Assembly: GCA_958295755.1 (NCBI GenBank)
Contig: OY282367.1
Location: forward strand, 868,022 to 932,021
Source: an uncultured Acidimicrobiales bacterium
GTDB lineage: Bacteria > Actinomycetota > Acidimicrobiia > Acidimicrobiales > Hopanoidiivorantaceae
Reading direction: 5' to 3'
DNA: 64,000 nt
Below the pieces are notes generated by a model. That model saw only the letters and a program-made list of their open reading frames with translations. It was not told the DNA's origin and did no database searches. A program made the position numbers and the translations under genes. Positions 27,374 through 36,461 of this stretch are shown one piece after another (the stretch's first letter is position 1; every line of letters starts with the position of its first letter).

Positions 27374-29874
27374 TAGCTGTCTCCCCTTAACTCTTCTGTA
27401 GCATCACCAAAACCTACGAGCACTGTTTCAGCCTCCAGGCGAATGCCTGTTTTTTTCTCAATATCATCTGCTATTTCGCACATGAGTCGCAATACATCTT
27501 CAGCCGATCCTCCCCTGTCAGAAATAATGAAGTTGGCGTGCTTTTGCGATATTTGTGCACTGCCGTGGCGATACCCCTTCAATCCAGCCTCGTCAAGTAA
27601 AAGCCCTGCAGCACCCTCTGTTGGATTTCTAAAAACCGATCCGCAGTTCTGACCGCCCGGCTGGTTTTCTCGCCTCCATCTCAAAATGTCTGCTATCTCT
27701 TGGCGGGAATTACCAGGATCACCAGGAGACAGCAAGAAGCTAGCATCGCAGATCACCTCATGTGCTTGCACAGCTGATGTGCGATACCCAAGGGCAAGGT
27801 CGCTAGTGGTAACGGTTCGCAATATTGCCGCCCGGAGATCAAAGCAGGTTGCAGTGGTGATGCTCTGTGAAATATCAGAGCCGTGCCCGCCAGCGTTCAT
27901 ACGCACACCACCTCCGACAGTACCGGGCACTCCAACGGCCCACTCAAACCCACTCAGGCCTGCCGCCGCTGACCTCCTAGCAGCAGTAGGCAGAGCGCAC
28001 ATACCCCCTGCCCGCAAGCGGTTTTCTGCAATTTCAAAATCGTTGAATTCGCCGGCTAGGCGAATGACTAAACCATCAAAACCATTATCGGAAACTAACA
28101 TATTGGATCCCTTGCCCAACACCAAAATGGGAATATCTACACCAAGCATAGATTTGCCTAGATGTGCTAGTTCCAGACGACTACTGACTTCAACTGAGAA
28201 ACGAGCAGGACCTCCCACCCGATAGGTGGTATGGAGACCGAGCGGCCAGTTTTTCTCAATCACAAACTCTAGATCTACTAAGAGTTCGTCTGTGTCTTGC
28301 GAGCTTGCTTGTCCAGACCTGACTTGTCCAGACCTTATTTCTCCAGACACTGCTTGTTGAGACCAGTCCTGCTTAGTGGTTACTTGAGAATCGACATTCT
28401 TGCGCTGCATGACTTCGTCTATGACAAGGTGCACATCGCCCGCACCTAGCACTAGGCAGAGATCGCCAGGGCGTAACTCATCTTCTAAGGCAAGTGCCAC
28501 ATCTTGAAGTTGCGGTAGCCACATCACAGCTATGTCGGGGTTGGTAGCAGATGCAGCTTTTGCCACTAAATCACCGGTAACTCCAGGTAAAGGCATCTCG
28601 TTAGAACCGTAGATGTCACAAACTATGAGGCAGTCAACGCCAGCGAAGGCAGGGCCAAAGTCTTGCCAAAGGTGCTTCGTGCGGCTGTAGCGGTGTGGCT
28701 GAAACACACAAATTATCCGCTCTGGTCCAAGTCCCTTGGCTGTTGCTATGGCTGCTTCAACTTCAGCGGGGAGATGAGCGTAGTCGTCTATGAATGTTGC
28801 TCCTAGATGAGTGCCCCTGAATTCAAATCTGCGAGACACGCCGGCAAATCGCTGAAGCGACTTGGCTCCAACTTCGGGAGGAACTTCCAGCTCGTGAGCT
28901 GCGATAAGGGCAGCCACAGCATTTTCGGCATTATGACGACCAGGCACAGCGAGTTCTATTTCAGCCCAGATTTTGTCGTCGGTATATATTTGACATGAAT
29001 TGCTGTGCTCATTAGTATTGCTGTGGCCTTCAGTATCGCTGGGCCATTGAATTCTGTAATCGACCTCATCGCCATAAGAAACCTCGCCATAAGTAGCCCC
29101 ACCATAAGTAATAGCCCCGGCAAGTGCTGATTGAGTTTTATGTTCGCCGACTTTGTTTCCATAAGCCGTTAGTTTCTTTACCACACTCTGGTGAAGCACT
29201 TTCAAGCCAGAAACTGTCTCAAGAAAATCCACAAAACCTTGACAGATGTCATCGTAGGTGCCATAGCGAGTGTGATGATCGGAGTCCAAGCTTGTAACTA
29301 TTGCCAAATCGGGTGAAAGCGATAAGAACGAGCCGTCACTCTCGTCTGCTTCCACTATGAACCAGTCACCTTTCCCCCAACAGGCACCGCTTCCGATTTC
29401 ATTCAGATCTCCACCCACTAAGAAACTTGGATGTAGCCCGGCATGCACGAGCATCAAAGACAGCATTGAGGTTGTGGTGGTTTTGCCGTGTGAACCTGCC
29501 ACAGCCAACACGCGGCGCAACTTGCTCAAAGCTTCAAGTAGTTGTGAGCGCGACCATATGGCTACTCCTGCTTCCGTAGCTGCCAGTATCTCAACATTGC
29601 TTTTGTCGATGGCTGTGGAATGAACGAGCAATTCAACCCCAGCAACATGTGAGTCGTCATGTCCGATGAATACCTGCATGCCTAGATCTTGAAGATGTTC
29701 TGTGCGGCTACTTTCTTTCAAGTCTGATCCTTGAACGGTGTGTCCTTGCTCGTGGAGAATCTCAGCCAAAGCTGCCATACCTGCACCGCCGATTCCAACT
29801 ATGTGAACTATTCGTGGTATGCCCGAAGGAAGTGGCACACCAGGAGAAGGCGGGGCAGAATAATCCGGAACCAT
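27373..29874 (-). CDS. murCB: MurC-MurB fusion: UDP-MurNAc-L-alanine ligase / UDP-MurNAc dehydrogenase
   Basis: An 833-residue bifunctional enzyme. MurC occupies about 1-495: IVHIVGIGGAGMAALAEIL, the ATP loop AGSHGKTTTTSML (about 126-138) and FQPHRYSRTKHLW. MurB, an FAD enzyme, occupies about 535-833: YRVGGPARF, LVLGKGSNMLVSD, GVPGTVGGGVRMNAG, NCGSVFRNP with the proton-donating Ser, and QISQKHANFI. The linker has a repeated SGEIRSGQVRSGQ segment and MurC has a repetitive insert near residue 250 (GGATYGEVSYG). The two enzymes act at neighbouring steps (MurB makes the substrate of MurC), so fusion is plausible. It is followed by ftsQ with 1-nt overlap. Confidence 0.95.
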   Translation of the reverse strand: MVPDYSAPPSPGVPLPSGIPRIVHIVGIGGAGMAALAEILHEQGHTVQGSDLKESSRTEHLQDLGMQVFIGHDDSHVAGVELLVHSTAIDKSNVEILAATEAGVAIWSRSQLLEALSKLRRVLAVAGSHGKTTTTSMLSLMLVHAGLHPSFLVGGDLNEIGSGACWGKGDWFIVEADESDGSFLSLSPDLAIVTSLDSDHHTRYGTYDDICQGFVDFLETVSGLKVLHQSVVKKLTAYGNKVGEHKTQSALAGAITYGGATYGEVSYGDEVDYRIQWPSDTEGHSNTNEHSNSCQIYTDDKIWAEIELAVPGRHNAENAVAALIAAHELEVPPEVGAKSLQRFAGVSRRFEFRGTHLGATFIDDYAHLPAEVEAAIATAKGLGPERIICVFQPHRYSRTKHLWQDFGPAFAGVDCLIVCDIYGSNEMPLPGVTGDLVAKAASATNPDIAVMWLPQLQDVALALEDELRPGDLCLVLGAGDVHLVIDEVMQRKNVDSQVTTKQDWSQQAVSGEIRSGQVRSGQASSQDTDELLVDLEFVIEKNWPLGLHTTYRVGGPARFSVEVSSRLELAHLGKSMLGVDIPILVLGKGSNMLVSDNGFDGLVIRLAGEFNDFEIAENRLRAGGMCALPTAARRSAAAGLSGFEWAVGVPGTVGGGVRMNAGGHGSDISQSITTATCFDLRAAILRTVTTSDLALGYRTSAVQAHEVICDASFLLSPGDPGNSRQEIADILRWRRENQPGGQNCGSVFRNPTEGAAGLLLDEAGLKGYRHGSAQISQKHANFIISDRGGSAEDVLRLMCEIADDIEKKTGIRLEAETVLVGFGDATEELRGDS

Positions 29875-29876
29875 AT

Positions 29877-31034
29877 CTAGCCTCGTGCGAATTCTTGCAA
29901 TAGGTCAGCTACTGCCTTAGCGGCCAGTGGTCGACCATGAGCAAAGGCAGCATCTGCCATAGTTTTAACTAGCTCAGGGTTACTTGCGAAGCGGTCAATC
30001 TCTTTAGTTAACCGTTCAGGGTCAAACTCTGCTTGCGGAATCACCACGGCTCCATCTGTTAAAGCCCGTGCGTTGGCTGTTTGGTGATCGCCCGGTGCTC
30101 CGGGCAGCGGAATCAACAATGACGGCTTTCCCATCACTGCTAGCTCAGCCACGATGCCTGCACCTGAACGCCCGATAACTAGATCGGCCTTTATCAAATG
30201 TTCAGCAATATTATCGGCAAACGGCAAAGCTGCGTATGGCACATGCTCTCGTTCGGCTTGCGCTGATAGTGGCTCAAATTCTTCCCACTCTCTTTGCCCT
30301 GTTATGTGCAATATCGAAATATCATCTCGCTCGCGCCAATAAGGGAAAGCCTCTCTCACCGCTTTGTTGATGTGCTTCGCTCCTAAAGAGCCTCCGAGTA
30401 TGAGGACTTTGAAGCTGGCGTTCGCAGTTGTTTCGCCATTTTCAGCCGTGTGATTTACGGTGCTGTGATTTACGGTGCTGTGATTTTCAGCTTTGCTGGC
30501 AACAGCTTCCAAAATCTCTTTTCTCACGGGATTGCCAGTGTGTCTTGATCGGGGCAGGTTGGTGCCTTCAAATGAAACAGCAGCTGCTTTGGCATATCGC
30601 GACACGACTTTATTGGCCCAGCCGGGCACAACATTTTGCTCGGCAACTACAACGGGAATACGCAGTACGCGTGCTGCAGCACCCGCTGAGACAGATACAT
30701 ACCCCCCCAAACACAAGACGATGTTAGGACGCACTCGTCTGAGTAACTTCAGAGCTTGAATTGTTCCCCAAGTCAGCTTTGCAGAGGCAGCAAAGTTAGT
30801 TAAAATCGCACGGGGATGCAAGCTCCGCTGGATACCACGCCCCGAAAGAGTTGAATATGAAAATCCGGCGCGTTGCACAGCATCAGCACCAACACCGACT
30901 TTGGATGTGGCAAAATGAATATCGCTTTGCGGCACGCCTCGCGAAAGAAGTTCTTCTGCTACGGCAAGCCCGGGGAAGATATGACCTGCCGTTCCGCCTC
31001 CAGCCAGCACTACTCGCGTCTCTGTCTGCATCAC
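29877..31034 (-). CDS. murG: UDP-GlcNAc:lipid I N-acetylglucosaminyltransferase MurG
   Basis: A 385-residue GT-B glycosyltransferase making lipid II at the inner face of the membrane. N-terminal VLAGGGTAGHIFPGLAVAEEL, middle VVVAEQNVVPGWANK, LILGGSLGAKHIN, and the nucleotide-sugar site GRSGAGIVAELAVMGKPSLLIPLP are all present. Around residue 190 a NHSTVNHSTVNHT repeat inserts into the interdomain linker, from tandem 12-bp units. It starts in a 4-bp overlap with ftsW. Confidence 0.95.
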   Translation of the reverse strand: MMQTETRVVLAGGGTAGHIFPGLAVAEELLSRGVPQSDIHFATSKVGVGADAVQRAGFSYSTLSGRGIQRSLHPRAILTNFAASAKLTWGTIQALKLLRRVRPNIVLCLGGYVSVSAGAAARVLRIPVVVAEQNVVPGWANKVVSRYAKAAAVSFEGTNLPRSRHTGNPVRKEILEAVASKAENHSTVNHSTVNHTAENGETTANASFKVLILGGSLGAKHINKAVREAFPYWRERDDISILHITGQREWEEFEPLSAQAEREHVPYAALPFADNIAEHLIKADLVIGRSGAGIVAELAVMGKPSLLIPLPGAPGDHQTANARALTDGAVVIPQAEFDPERLTKEIDRFASNPELVKTMADAAFAHGRPLAAKAVADLLQEFARG

Positions 31035-32509
31035 TTGGCAACTTTCTGATTAGTAGCTTTAGAGTTGCCTGATTCGCGCATAGCAACTTTGCGACCTTGA
31101 CGAGCAATGTTGATTATCACCCCCATAGCTGCCATGTTGAACATCAAAGCAGAGCCCCCGAATGACAGAAACGGAATGGGAACCCCTGTGATAGGTAGCA
31201 ACCCTAAAGTGGCTCCGATATTAATGAAGAACTGCACGACCATCCAGGTAACGAAACCGGCTATCAGCAGAAAAGCAAAGTTCGTGGGTGCTCTGGTTGC
31301 AATATGTAATCCGATGCCGACCAAGAGCATGAAAAGCAAAATAGTTATGGCAGCACCGATAAATCCGAGCTCTTCAGCGATGACTGCAAATATGAAATCG
31401 GTATTAGAAAATGGCAGATAGCCCCATTTTGCCCGACCTGCGCCAAGACCTAATCCGTTTAAACCGCCCGACGCGATACTCACCATCGACTGAATGCTTT
31501 GATAATCTGAGCCGAACGGATCGTCCCAAGGATCTAAAAAGGCTATGAGACGTTGGCGGCGATAGTCGGCAGTGAATGACAGCAGTAGCAGTCCGGACAG
31601 TCCCAAACTTCCCCATCTGAGTAGCGATCCCATGCGGCAGCCTGCCACCAACAACATAGTGAAAACTATCGTCGCCACCACCACAGTGCTACCGAGGCTG
31701 GGTTGCCCTAAAATCAACAGCCCCATGAGTGCCAAAACCAGCAAAACAGGCCGGACGCTGAGTCTCGAATTGCGAATATGGTCGTTGCGACTAGCTAAAA
31801 ATCGAGCTATCCAGACGATGAGAGCGAACTTAGCGATCTCAGCAGGCTGAAAGATAATAGGCCCCAACTGCAGCCAGCGAGTAGCACCGTTGATTGTGAC
31901 ACCTAGCCCCGGCACTAAAACCAACCCCAGCAACCCCAGCGATACAACAAGCATAGGCGTGGCGAGTTTTGCCCACCGCTTGTAATCCACAAGCGAAGTG
32001 AAGATAAGAAGTCCCCATCCCAATCCCATCCAAATCAGCTGGCGGCGGAAGTGAAACAGCGGTGATCCTCTATTGTCGTAGTCGATCACCATAGAAGAAG
32101 AGAGCACCATAATCAACCCGATGAGGCTAAATGCCGCCGTTAGCAACAGCAGCAACGGCACAATTCCCTTGAAGGGAGGAGGCGGCCCAGCAGTCTTTGG
32201 ACTAGGAGCTGATGGATGTCGTGCCTTGACTTCTTCTATAACCCGTGTCTTATGCTTGCTGGCAGTTTTGCGCGGGACTTCTTTGCGCTCTGGTGATTTG
32301 CGGGGTGATTTTTGGGGTGGCACAACTCTGAGAGGTCTACTACGTGCAGGTTTACTTGCAGGTTGAGCAGTGTGGGAAGGACGGTCGGGGGAAGTGGCAG
32401 GCGCATGTTTGGCAAGAAGCTCGCGAGTATTGGGGCGGGGGCTTGCTTGCGTGCGAGGACGTGCTTGCGTGCGTGTTTGCGATCTAGGGCGAGGCCGTGT
32501 TTGAGTCAT
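31031..32509 (-). CDS. ftsW: Septal SEDS peptidoglycan polymerase FtsW
   Basis: A 492-residue membrane glycosyltransferase with about ten transmembrane helices starting near residue 115. Family segments: GLGWGLLIFTSLVDYKRW, LGLGAGRAKWGYLPFSNTDFIFAVIAEELGF (positions about 355-385) and PIPFLSFGGSALMFNMAA. The first 110 residues are a basic cytoplasmic extension rich in Arg, Pro, Thr and Gln (repeats like RPRTQASPRP), longer than usual. It partners with FtsI, encoded upstream. 4-bp overlaps link it to murD and murG. Confidence 0.95.
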   Translation of the reverse strand: MTQTRPRPRSQTRTQARPRTQASPRPNTRELLAKHAPATSPDRPSHTAQPASKPARSRPLRVVPPQKSPRKSPERKEVPRKTASKHKTRVIEEVKARHPSAPSPKTAGPPPPFKGIVPLLLLLTAAFSLIGLIMVLSSSMVIDYDNRGSPLFHFRRQLIWMGLGWGLLIFTSLVDYKRWAKLATPMLVVSLGLLGLVLVPGLGVTINGATRWLQLGPIIFQPAEIAKFALIVWIARFLASRNDHIRNSRLSVRPVLLVLALMGLLILGQPSLGSTVVVATIVFTMLLVAGCRMGSLLRWGSLGLSGLLLLSFTADYRRQRLIAFLDPWDDPFGSDYQSIQSMVSIASGGLNGLGLGAGRAKWGYLPFSNTDFIFAVIAEELGFIGAAITILLFMLLVGIGLHIATRAPTNFAFLLIAGFVTWMVVQFFINIGATLGLLPITGVPIPFLSFGGSALMFNMAAMGVIINIARQGRKVAMRESGNSKATNQKVAK

Positions 32510-33906
32510 TGTGCTGCTCTTTTTGCTACTTGTGCTTGTGCTGCTGCTTGTGCTTTTTGGGTAAAATCATTGCCGCGCTCTTGGTAGTCGAGATACCAGT
32601 CGTGAGATGAACATCCGGGCGAGAGTAGTACGGCATCTCCTGGTTTTGCCAACTCAGATGCTGCTCTTACGGCTTCTGCCATACTCTCAGCTACTGTCAC
32701 CGGACAACGCCCCGCAAAGAGTAGCCCTATCTCAGAGGCAGTCTCACCAATAGCTACGACTGCTTCAATGGGATCCGCAGAAGATCTAGTGTCGCTAGAT
32801 GTTGGGGTAGCCGCAGCTATAGGAGTTAAATCAAGCCCCTTGTTGCGCCCGCCTGCTATCAAAACAACCGATTTGAATCCACTAACTGCAGCTGCGGTGG
32901 CGTGAGGAGTGGTGGCTTTGGAATCGTTATACCATTTCACTCCCCCACCTTCGGCCACCAGTTGGAGCCTGTGTGCAAGCCCCGAAAAATTACCCAAAAC
33001 CTCAGCTACCGCACTTAAGTTTCCCTTAGCTGCCAGAGTCAAAGCTGTGGCAGCAAGAGCATTAGCTAAGTCGTGAGGTCTGTTTCTCGGTAGCTCTGCG
33101 ACTTCAGCAAACTTCTCACCTTCTGCTATTAGCCATCCATCACTCACACAAAAATCAGCTTCTTTGGCACAACTAAAATACCTAGCTCTATCTGGTGCCC
33201 GCTTTGACACAACCAGATCGTCAGCATTGGCAATAGGCAAAGTCGCACTGCGCTCTGTTGAGTGCTGTGAACATCCCCAAACAAGTGATTTGGCGTCTTC
33301 ATAGCTCTTAAGCGATCTATGCACATCCAAATGGTCGGGAGCGAAGTTGAGCCAGGTAGCCGCTAAGGGCTGAAACTGCTTCGTGTGGCGCAGCTGGAAA
33401 GAAGACGCTTCCACCACGAACATCTCAACCTCCATGTCGGCTGCGGCATCTGTGAGTGCCCGATATGTGTTGCCCGCAGCCACAGCTTTGATGCCGCTGC
33501 GACACAACATTTCTGCGGTTAGTTCGGTTACGGTCGTTTTTCCGTTGGTGCCAGTTACAGCCACGAATGGGCGGTCATCTAAAGCAGCGAAGATGTCGTA
33601 TTCACTGAGTACTTTTTCTGAGTCGAGCAGTTCAAAGAGCTGGTGATAGTCCGACATTCCCGGGGTGGGCAATACGACATCAGAAGCTGCTAATAGTCTT
33701 CGCAGCTGTGCAACATCGGGAGATTTCACCAATTCCACAGCAAGTTCTTCAGCATTAGATGTTGCGGTTGGATTATCGTCAAATGCCAGAATTTGGATTC
33801 CAGAAATTTCAGGTGCTGCCCGCCGCAAAGCCCGAGCTACAGCTTGATTGGCTTGCCCGAATCCTGCCAACAGCACGCTTTCTGCGCTCAAAATTGCTCG
33901 TGTCAT
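32506..33906 (-). CDS. murD: UDP-MurNAc-L-alanine:D-glutamate ligase MurD
   Basis: A 466-residue Mur ligase adding D-Glu. The N-terminal Rossmann-like domain starts LLAGFGQANQAVARAL; the ATP loop is VAVTGTNGKTTVTELT; YNDSKATTPHATAAAV and LLSPGCSSHDWY mark the central and C-terminal domains. The C-terminus ends in an Ala/Gln-rich tail (QAAAQAQVAKRAAQ). It overlaps ftsW by 4 bp and follows mraY after 21 bp. Confidence 0.95.
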   Translation of the reverse strand: MTRAILSAESVLLAGFGQANQAVARALRRAAPEISGIQILAFDDNPTATSNAEELAVELVKSPDVAQLRRLLAASDVVLPTPGMSDYHQLFELLDSEKVLSEYDIFAALDDRPFVAVTGTNGKTTVTELTAEMLCRSGIKAVAAGNTYRALTDAAADMEVEMFVVEASSFQLRHTKQFQPLAATWLNFAPDHLDVHRSLKSYEDAKSLVWGCSQHSTERSATLPIANADDLVVSKRAPDRARYFSCAKEADFCVSDGWLIAEGEKFAEVAELPRNRPHDLANALAATALTLAAKGNLSAVAEVLGNFSGLAHRLQLVAEGGGVKWYNDSKATTPHATAAAVSGFKSVVLIAGGRNKGLDLTPIAAATPTSSDTRSSADPIEAVVAIGETASEIGLLFAGRCPVTVAESMAEAVRAASELAKPGDAVLLSPGCSSHDWYLDYQERGNDFTQKAQAAAQAQVAKRAAQ

Positions 33907-33927
33907 CTGCTTGCTTTGCTCCTTGTC

Positions 33928-34974
33928 TTACAGACCTTCAACTTCTATGTAGTCGGCGTAGAAAAGCCCCAGTGCTACTGCTGTTACGAGTATGCCCATA
34001 ATCCAGAAACGCACTATTACCCAGGTCTCTTCCCAGCCTCGCAGTTCAAAGTGGTGATGAATGGGTGCCATCTTGAATAGGCGATAGCCTGTGCCAGTAA
34101 ACATTTTGCTCACTTTGAACACGCTGATTTGTAGCATCACCGACAGGGTTTCCATCACATACAATCCTCCGATAATCGGCAACAGCAGATGGGTGTTACT
34201 AAGCAGTGCGATACATGCCAAACCAGTGCCTAAAGCAAGTGATCCTGTGTCTCCCATGAAGATTTGTGCAGGATGGGCGTTCCACCACAAAAATCCAATG
34301 CAGCCACCAGCAAATGCTGCTGCAACTACGGCCATATCCAATGCGTGAGGCACATCGTATATCCCTTGATTGCGGAACATCCAGAAGCAAATTAATACAT
34401 AAGCCCCAAAGCTGAAACTGGATATGCCTGCGGTGAGCCCGTCAAGCCCGTCGGTGAGATTTACTGCGTTGCCACTAGCCACGATGAGCAGCACCCCCCA
34501 ACCGACCCAACCTAAAGTGCCGATATCCCAGCCGATAGAGTCATGGCGAATGAAAGAGATAGTGGTGTAAGGGTCGCCCCACAGCACTACTCCCCCTACA
34601 AAAGCCCCTGCAACTACCAGCAGCCCGATTAGTTTGGCGCGGCGATTGAGACCTGCGTTGCGTTCACGGGAAACCTTCAGATGGTCGTCTAAGAAGCCGA
34701 CGGCGGCAGCCAAAATTATGGCACCCATAATCAACAAACCGCTGGTGGTGTAAATGCCGTTGAAGTTGTGGCTGAAAACATAACCCAGCACTCCTCCAGC
34801 CACAATGGCGATGCCACCCATCGTAGGTGTGCCGCTTTTGAGAATATGACGCTCGGGGCCGTCTTCTAGGATGGGCTGGCCGATTTTAAGCTTCCTCAGC
34901 AGATGGATGAGCACGCGAGTGAGTATGAGAGAAGTTATCGTGCCCACAGCTAGGGCAATAAGGAGGCGAATCAT
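33928..34974 (-). CDS. mraY: Phospho-MurNAc-pentapeptide translocase MraY
   Basis: A 348-residue integral membrane enzyme making lipid I from UDP-MurNAc-pentapeptide and undecaprenyl phosphate. About ten transmembrane helices. Catalytic segments: FLDDHLKVS (Asp-Asp), NAVNLTDGLDGLTAG, FMGDTGSLALG and the HHHFELRGWEE loop. It starts in a 4-bp overlap with the murE stop codon; in most dcw clusters murF lies between these two genes, but it is missing here. Confidence 0.96.
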   Translation of the reverse strand: MIRLLIALAVGTITSLILTRVLIHLLRKLKIGQPILEDGPERHILKSGTPTMGGIAIVAGGVLGYVFSHNFNGIYTTSGLLIMGAIILAAAVGFLDDHLKVSRERNAGLNRRAKLIGLLVVAGAFVGGVVLWGDPYTTISFIRHDSIGWDIGTLGWVGWGVLLIVASGNAVNLTDGLDGLTAGISSFSFGAYVLICFWMFRNQGIYDVPHALDMAVVAAAFAGGCIGFLWWNAHPAQIFMGDTGSLALGTGLACIALLSNTHLLLPIIGGLYVMETLSVMLQISVFKVSKMFTGTGYRLFKMAPIHHHFELRGWEETWVIVRFWIMGILVTAVALGLFYADYIEVEGL

Positions 34975-36449
34975 GTGCTTGACCCCCAGAGTTTCTGGCT
35001 TTCTTCACAAGCCACAGACCGGTCATCAAATTGCAAGACTTGCCTACCGATTTGCTGAGTTTGTTCGTGCCCTTTGCCTGCTATCAGCACTATGTCGCCG
35101 GGTTTAGCGACACTTAGAGCTTCTATGATGGCTGAGCGACGGTCAAGTTCTATCGAAAACTGCGTATCACTTATACCGTCTGCAATCTGTTGGGCGATTG
35201 CTTCGCCAGGTTCGCTTCTTGGATTGTCGTTAGTCAAGATTATGTGAGATGCCAGTTTGTTGGCAGCCTCACCCATTAGGGGGCGCTTGTGTTTGTCTCT
35301 ATCGCCGCCACATCCGAACACTGCGATGATGTTGGCATCAGGAGCAAGTTCGCCACAGCACTCTAAAGTCAGAGCCAAGGCTTCAGGTGTGTGAGCAAAA
35401 TCCACGATGATAGCTACCGGCTCTTTTCGCAGCACTTCAAAGCGGCCAGGCACCTGCTGAACAGCACCCAAGCCAGCTTCGATATCGTCTATGGAGAGTC
35501 CTAGCTCCTGGGCTGTGGTTGCTGCTGTTACGGCATTTTCTATAGCTAGATTGCCAAGCAGTCCCAAAGTTATCTCTCGGCCTTCCCACACGAACCGAGT
35601 TTGAGACATTGACATTTCTATAGCCTCAGCATCTGCGCGAGTGCATGTGCGAAAACCTATGTCGGCGGGCATTTCTTCGATCAGTCGTTGCCCGTAGCCG
35701 GTGTCTGTATTAATCACAGCACAACCGGTGCTGGCTGGGTTGAAAAGTAGTTGTTTAGCGCGGAAATAATCTTCCATGGTGGCGTGATAATCCAGGTGGT
35801 CTTGTGAGAGATTGGTAAACACACAAACTTTGAACGAAACTGCCGCAACTCTTTGTTGAAGTAGCCCGTGCGAAGACACTTCCATAACCACTTTTTCACC
35901 AGCGGCAACTGCTGCTGCTAGTTCAGCTTGAAGAGATATCGCATCGGGAGTTGTGAGGCTAGGGGCAGATGAGGTATCAGGGACAGACAATGTATCAGGG
36001 GCAGACAAGGTGCCAAGAGTTCGCACAGGGTGGCCGGCTTGTTTGAGGATCGTAGCCAGCATAGCTACCACTGTGGTTTTGCCATTTGTGCCCGTGACTG
36101 CGATAACTTCGGTCTTTTTTGAAGGATGTCCGTAAAGAGCAGCCGCCATATGAGCCATTATCTGTCTCACATCGTCAACAACCACCTCTGGCACGCCTAA
36201 TCCCAGAGAACGCTCACATAACAATGCGGCCGCACCTTGTTCCACAGCTTGCTGGGCGTATTCATGAGCGTCATATCGTTGGCCTTTCACGCAGCAAAAA
36301 ATGTCGCCTTTGGTAACTTTTTGGCTGTGTTGAGAGATCCCTGAGATCACAGTCGCGCCCTCAGCAGGGGCAGTCATACCAACTTCTTCGCAAAGCTCTT
36401 GTAGTGGCAGAGCCTTAGTCGGCAGCACAGCCTCAGATCGCATATCCAC
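34971..36449 (-). CDS. murE: UDP-MurNAc-tripeptide synthetase MurE (meso-DAP type)
   Basis: A 492-residue Mur ligase. ATP loop AVTGTNGKTTVVAML; central SSHGLLQQRV and TNLSQDHLDYHATMEDY with the carbamylated-Lys region; the DNPRSEPGEAI motif with Arg after DNP indicates meso-diaminopimelate as the added residue. A SAPDTLSVPDTSSAP repeat near residue 150 inserts after the ATP-binding region. It could in principle be confused with MurF, but DNPR and the length favour MurE. Confidence 0.94.
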   Translation of the reverse strand: MDMRSEAVLPTKALPLQELCEEVGMTAPAEGATVISGISQHSQKVTKGDIFCCVKGQRYDAHEYAQQAVEQGAAALLCERSLGLGVPEVVVDDVRQIMAHMAAALYGHPSKKTEVIAVTGTNGKTTVVAMLATILKQAGHPVRTLGTLSAPDTLSVPDTSSAPSLTTPDAISLQAELAAAVAAGEKVVMEVSSHGLLQQRVAAVSFKVCVFTNLSQDHLDYHATMEDYFRAKQLLFNPASTGCAVINTDTGYGQRLIEEMPADIGFRTCTRADAEAIEMSMSQTRFVWEGREITLGLLGNLAIENAVTAATTAQELGLSIDDIEAGLGAVQQVPGRFEVLRKEPVAIIVDFAHTPEALALTLECCGELAPDANIIAVFGCGGDRDKHKRPLMGEAANKLASHIILTNDNPRSEPGEAIAQQIADGISDTQFSIELDRRSAIIEALSVAKPGDIVLIAGKGHEQTQQIGRQVLQFDDRSVACEESQKLWGSST

Positions 36450-36461
36450 TGCTACTGCCCT

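Noticed and set aside
30702..30708. Seven-base C run in murG considered as another phase-variation tract
   Set aside because: Shorter than nine, in the middle of an essential gene, and single; chance or codon use explains it.
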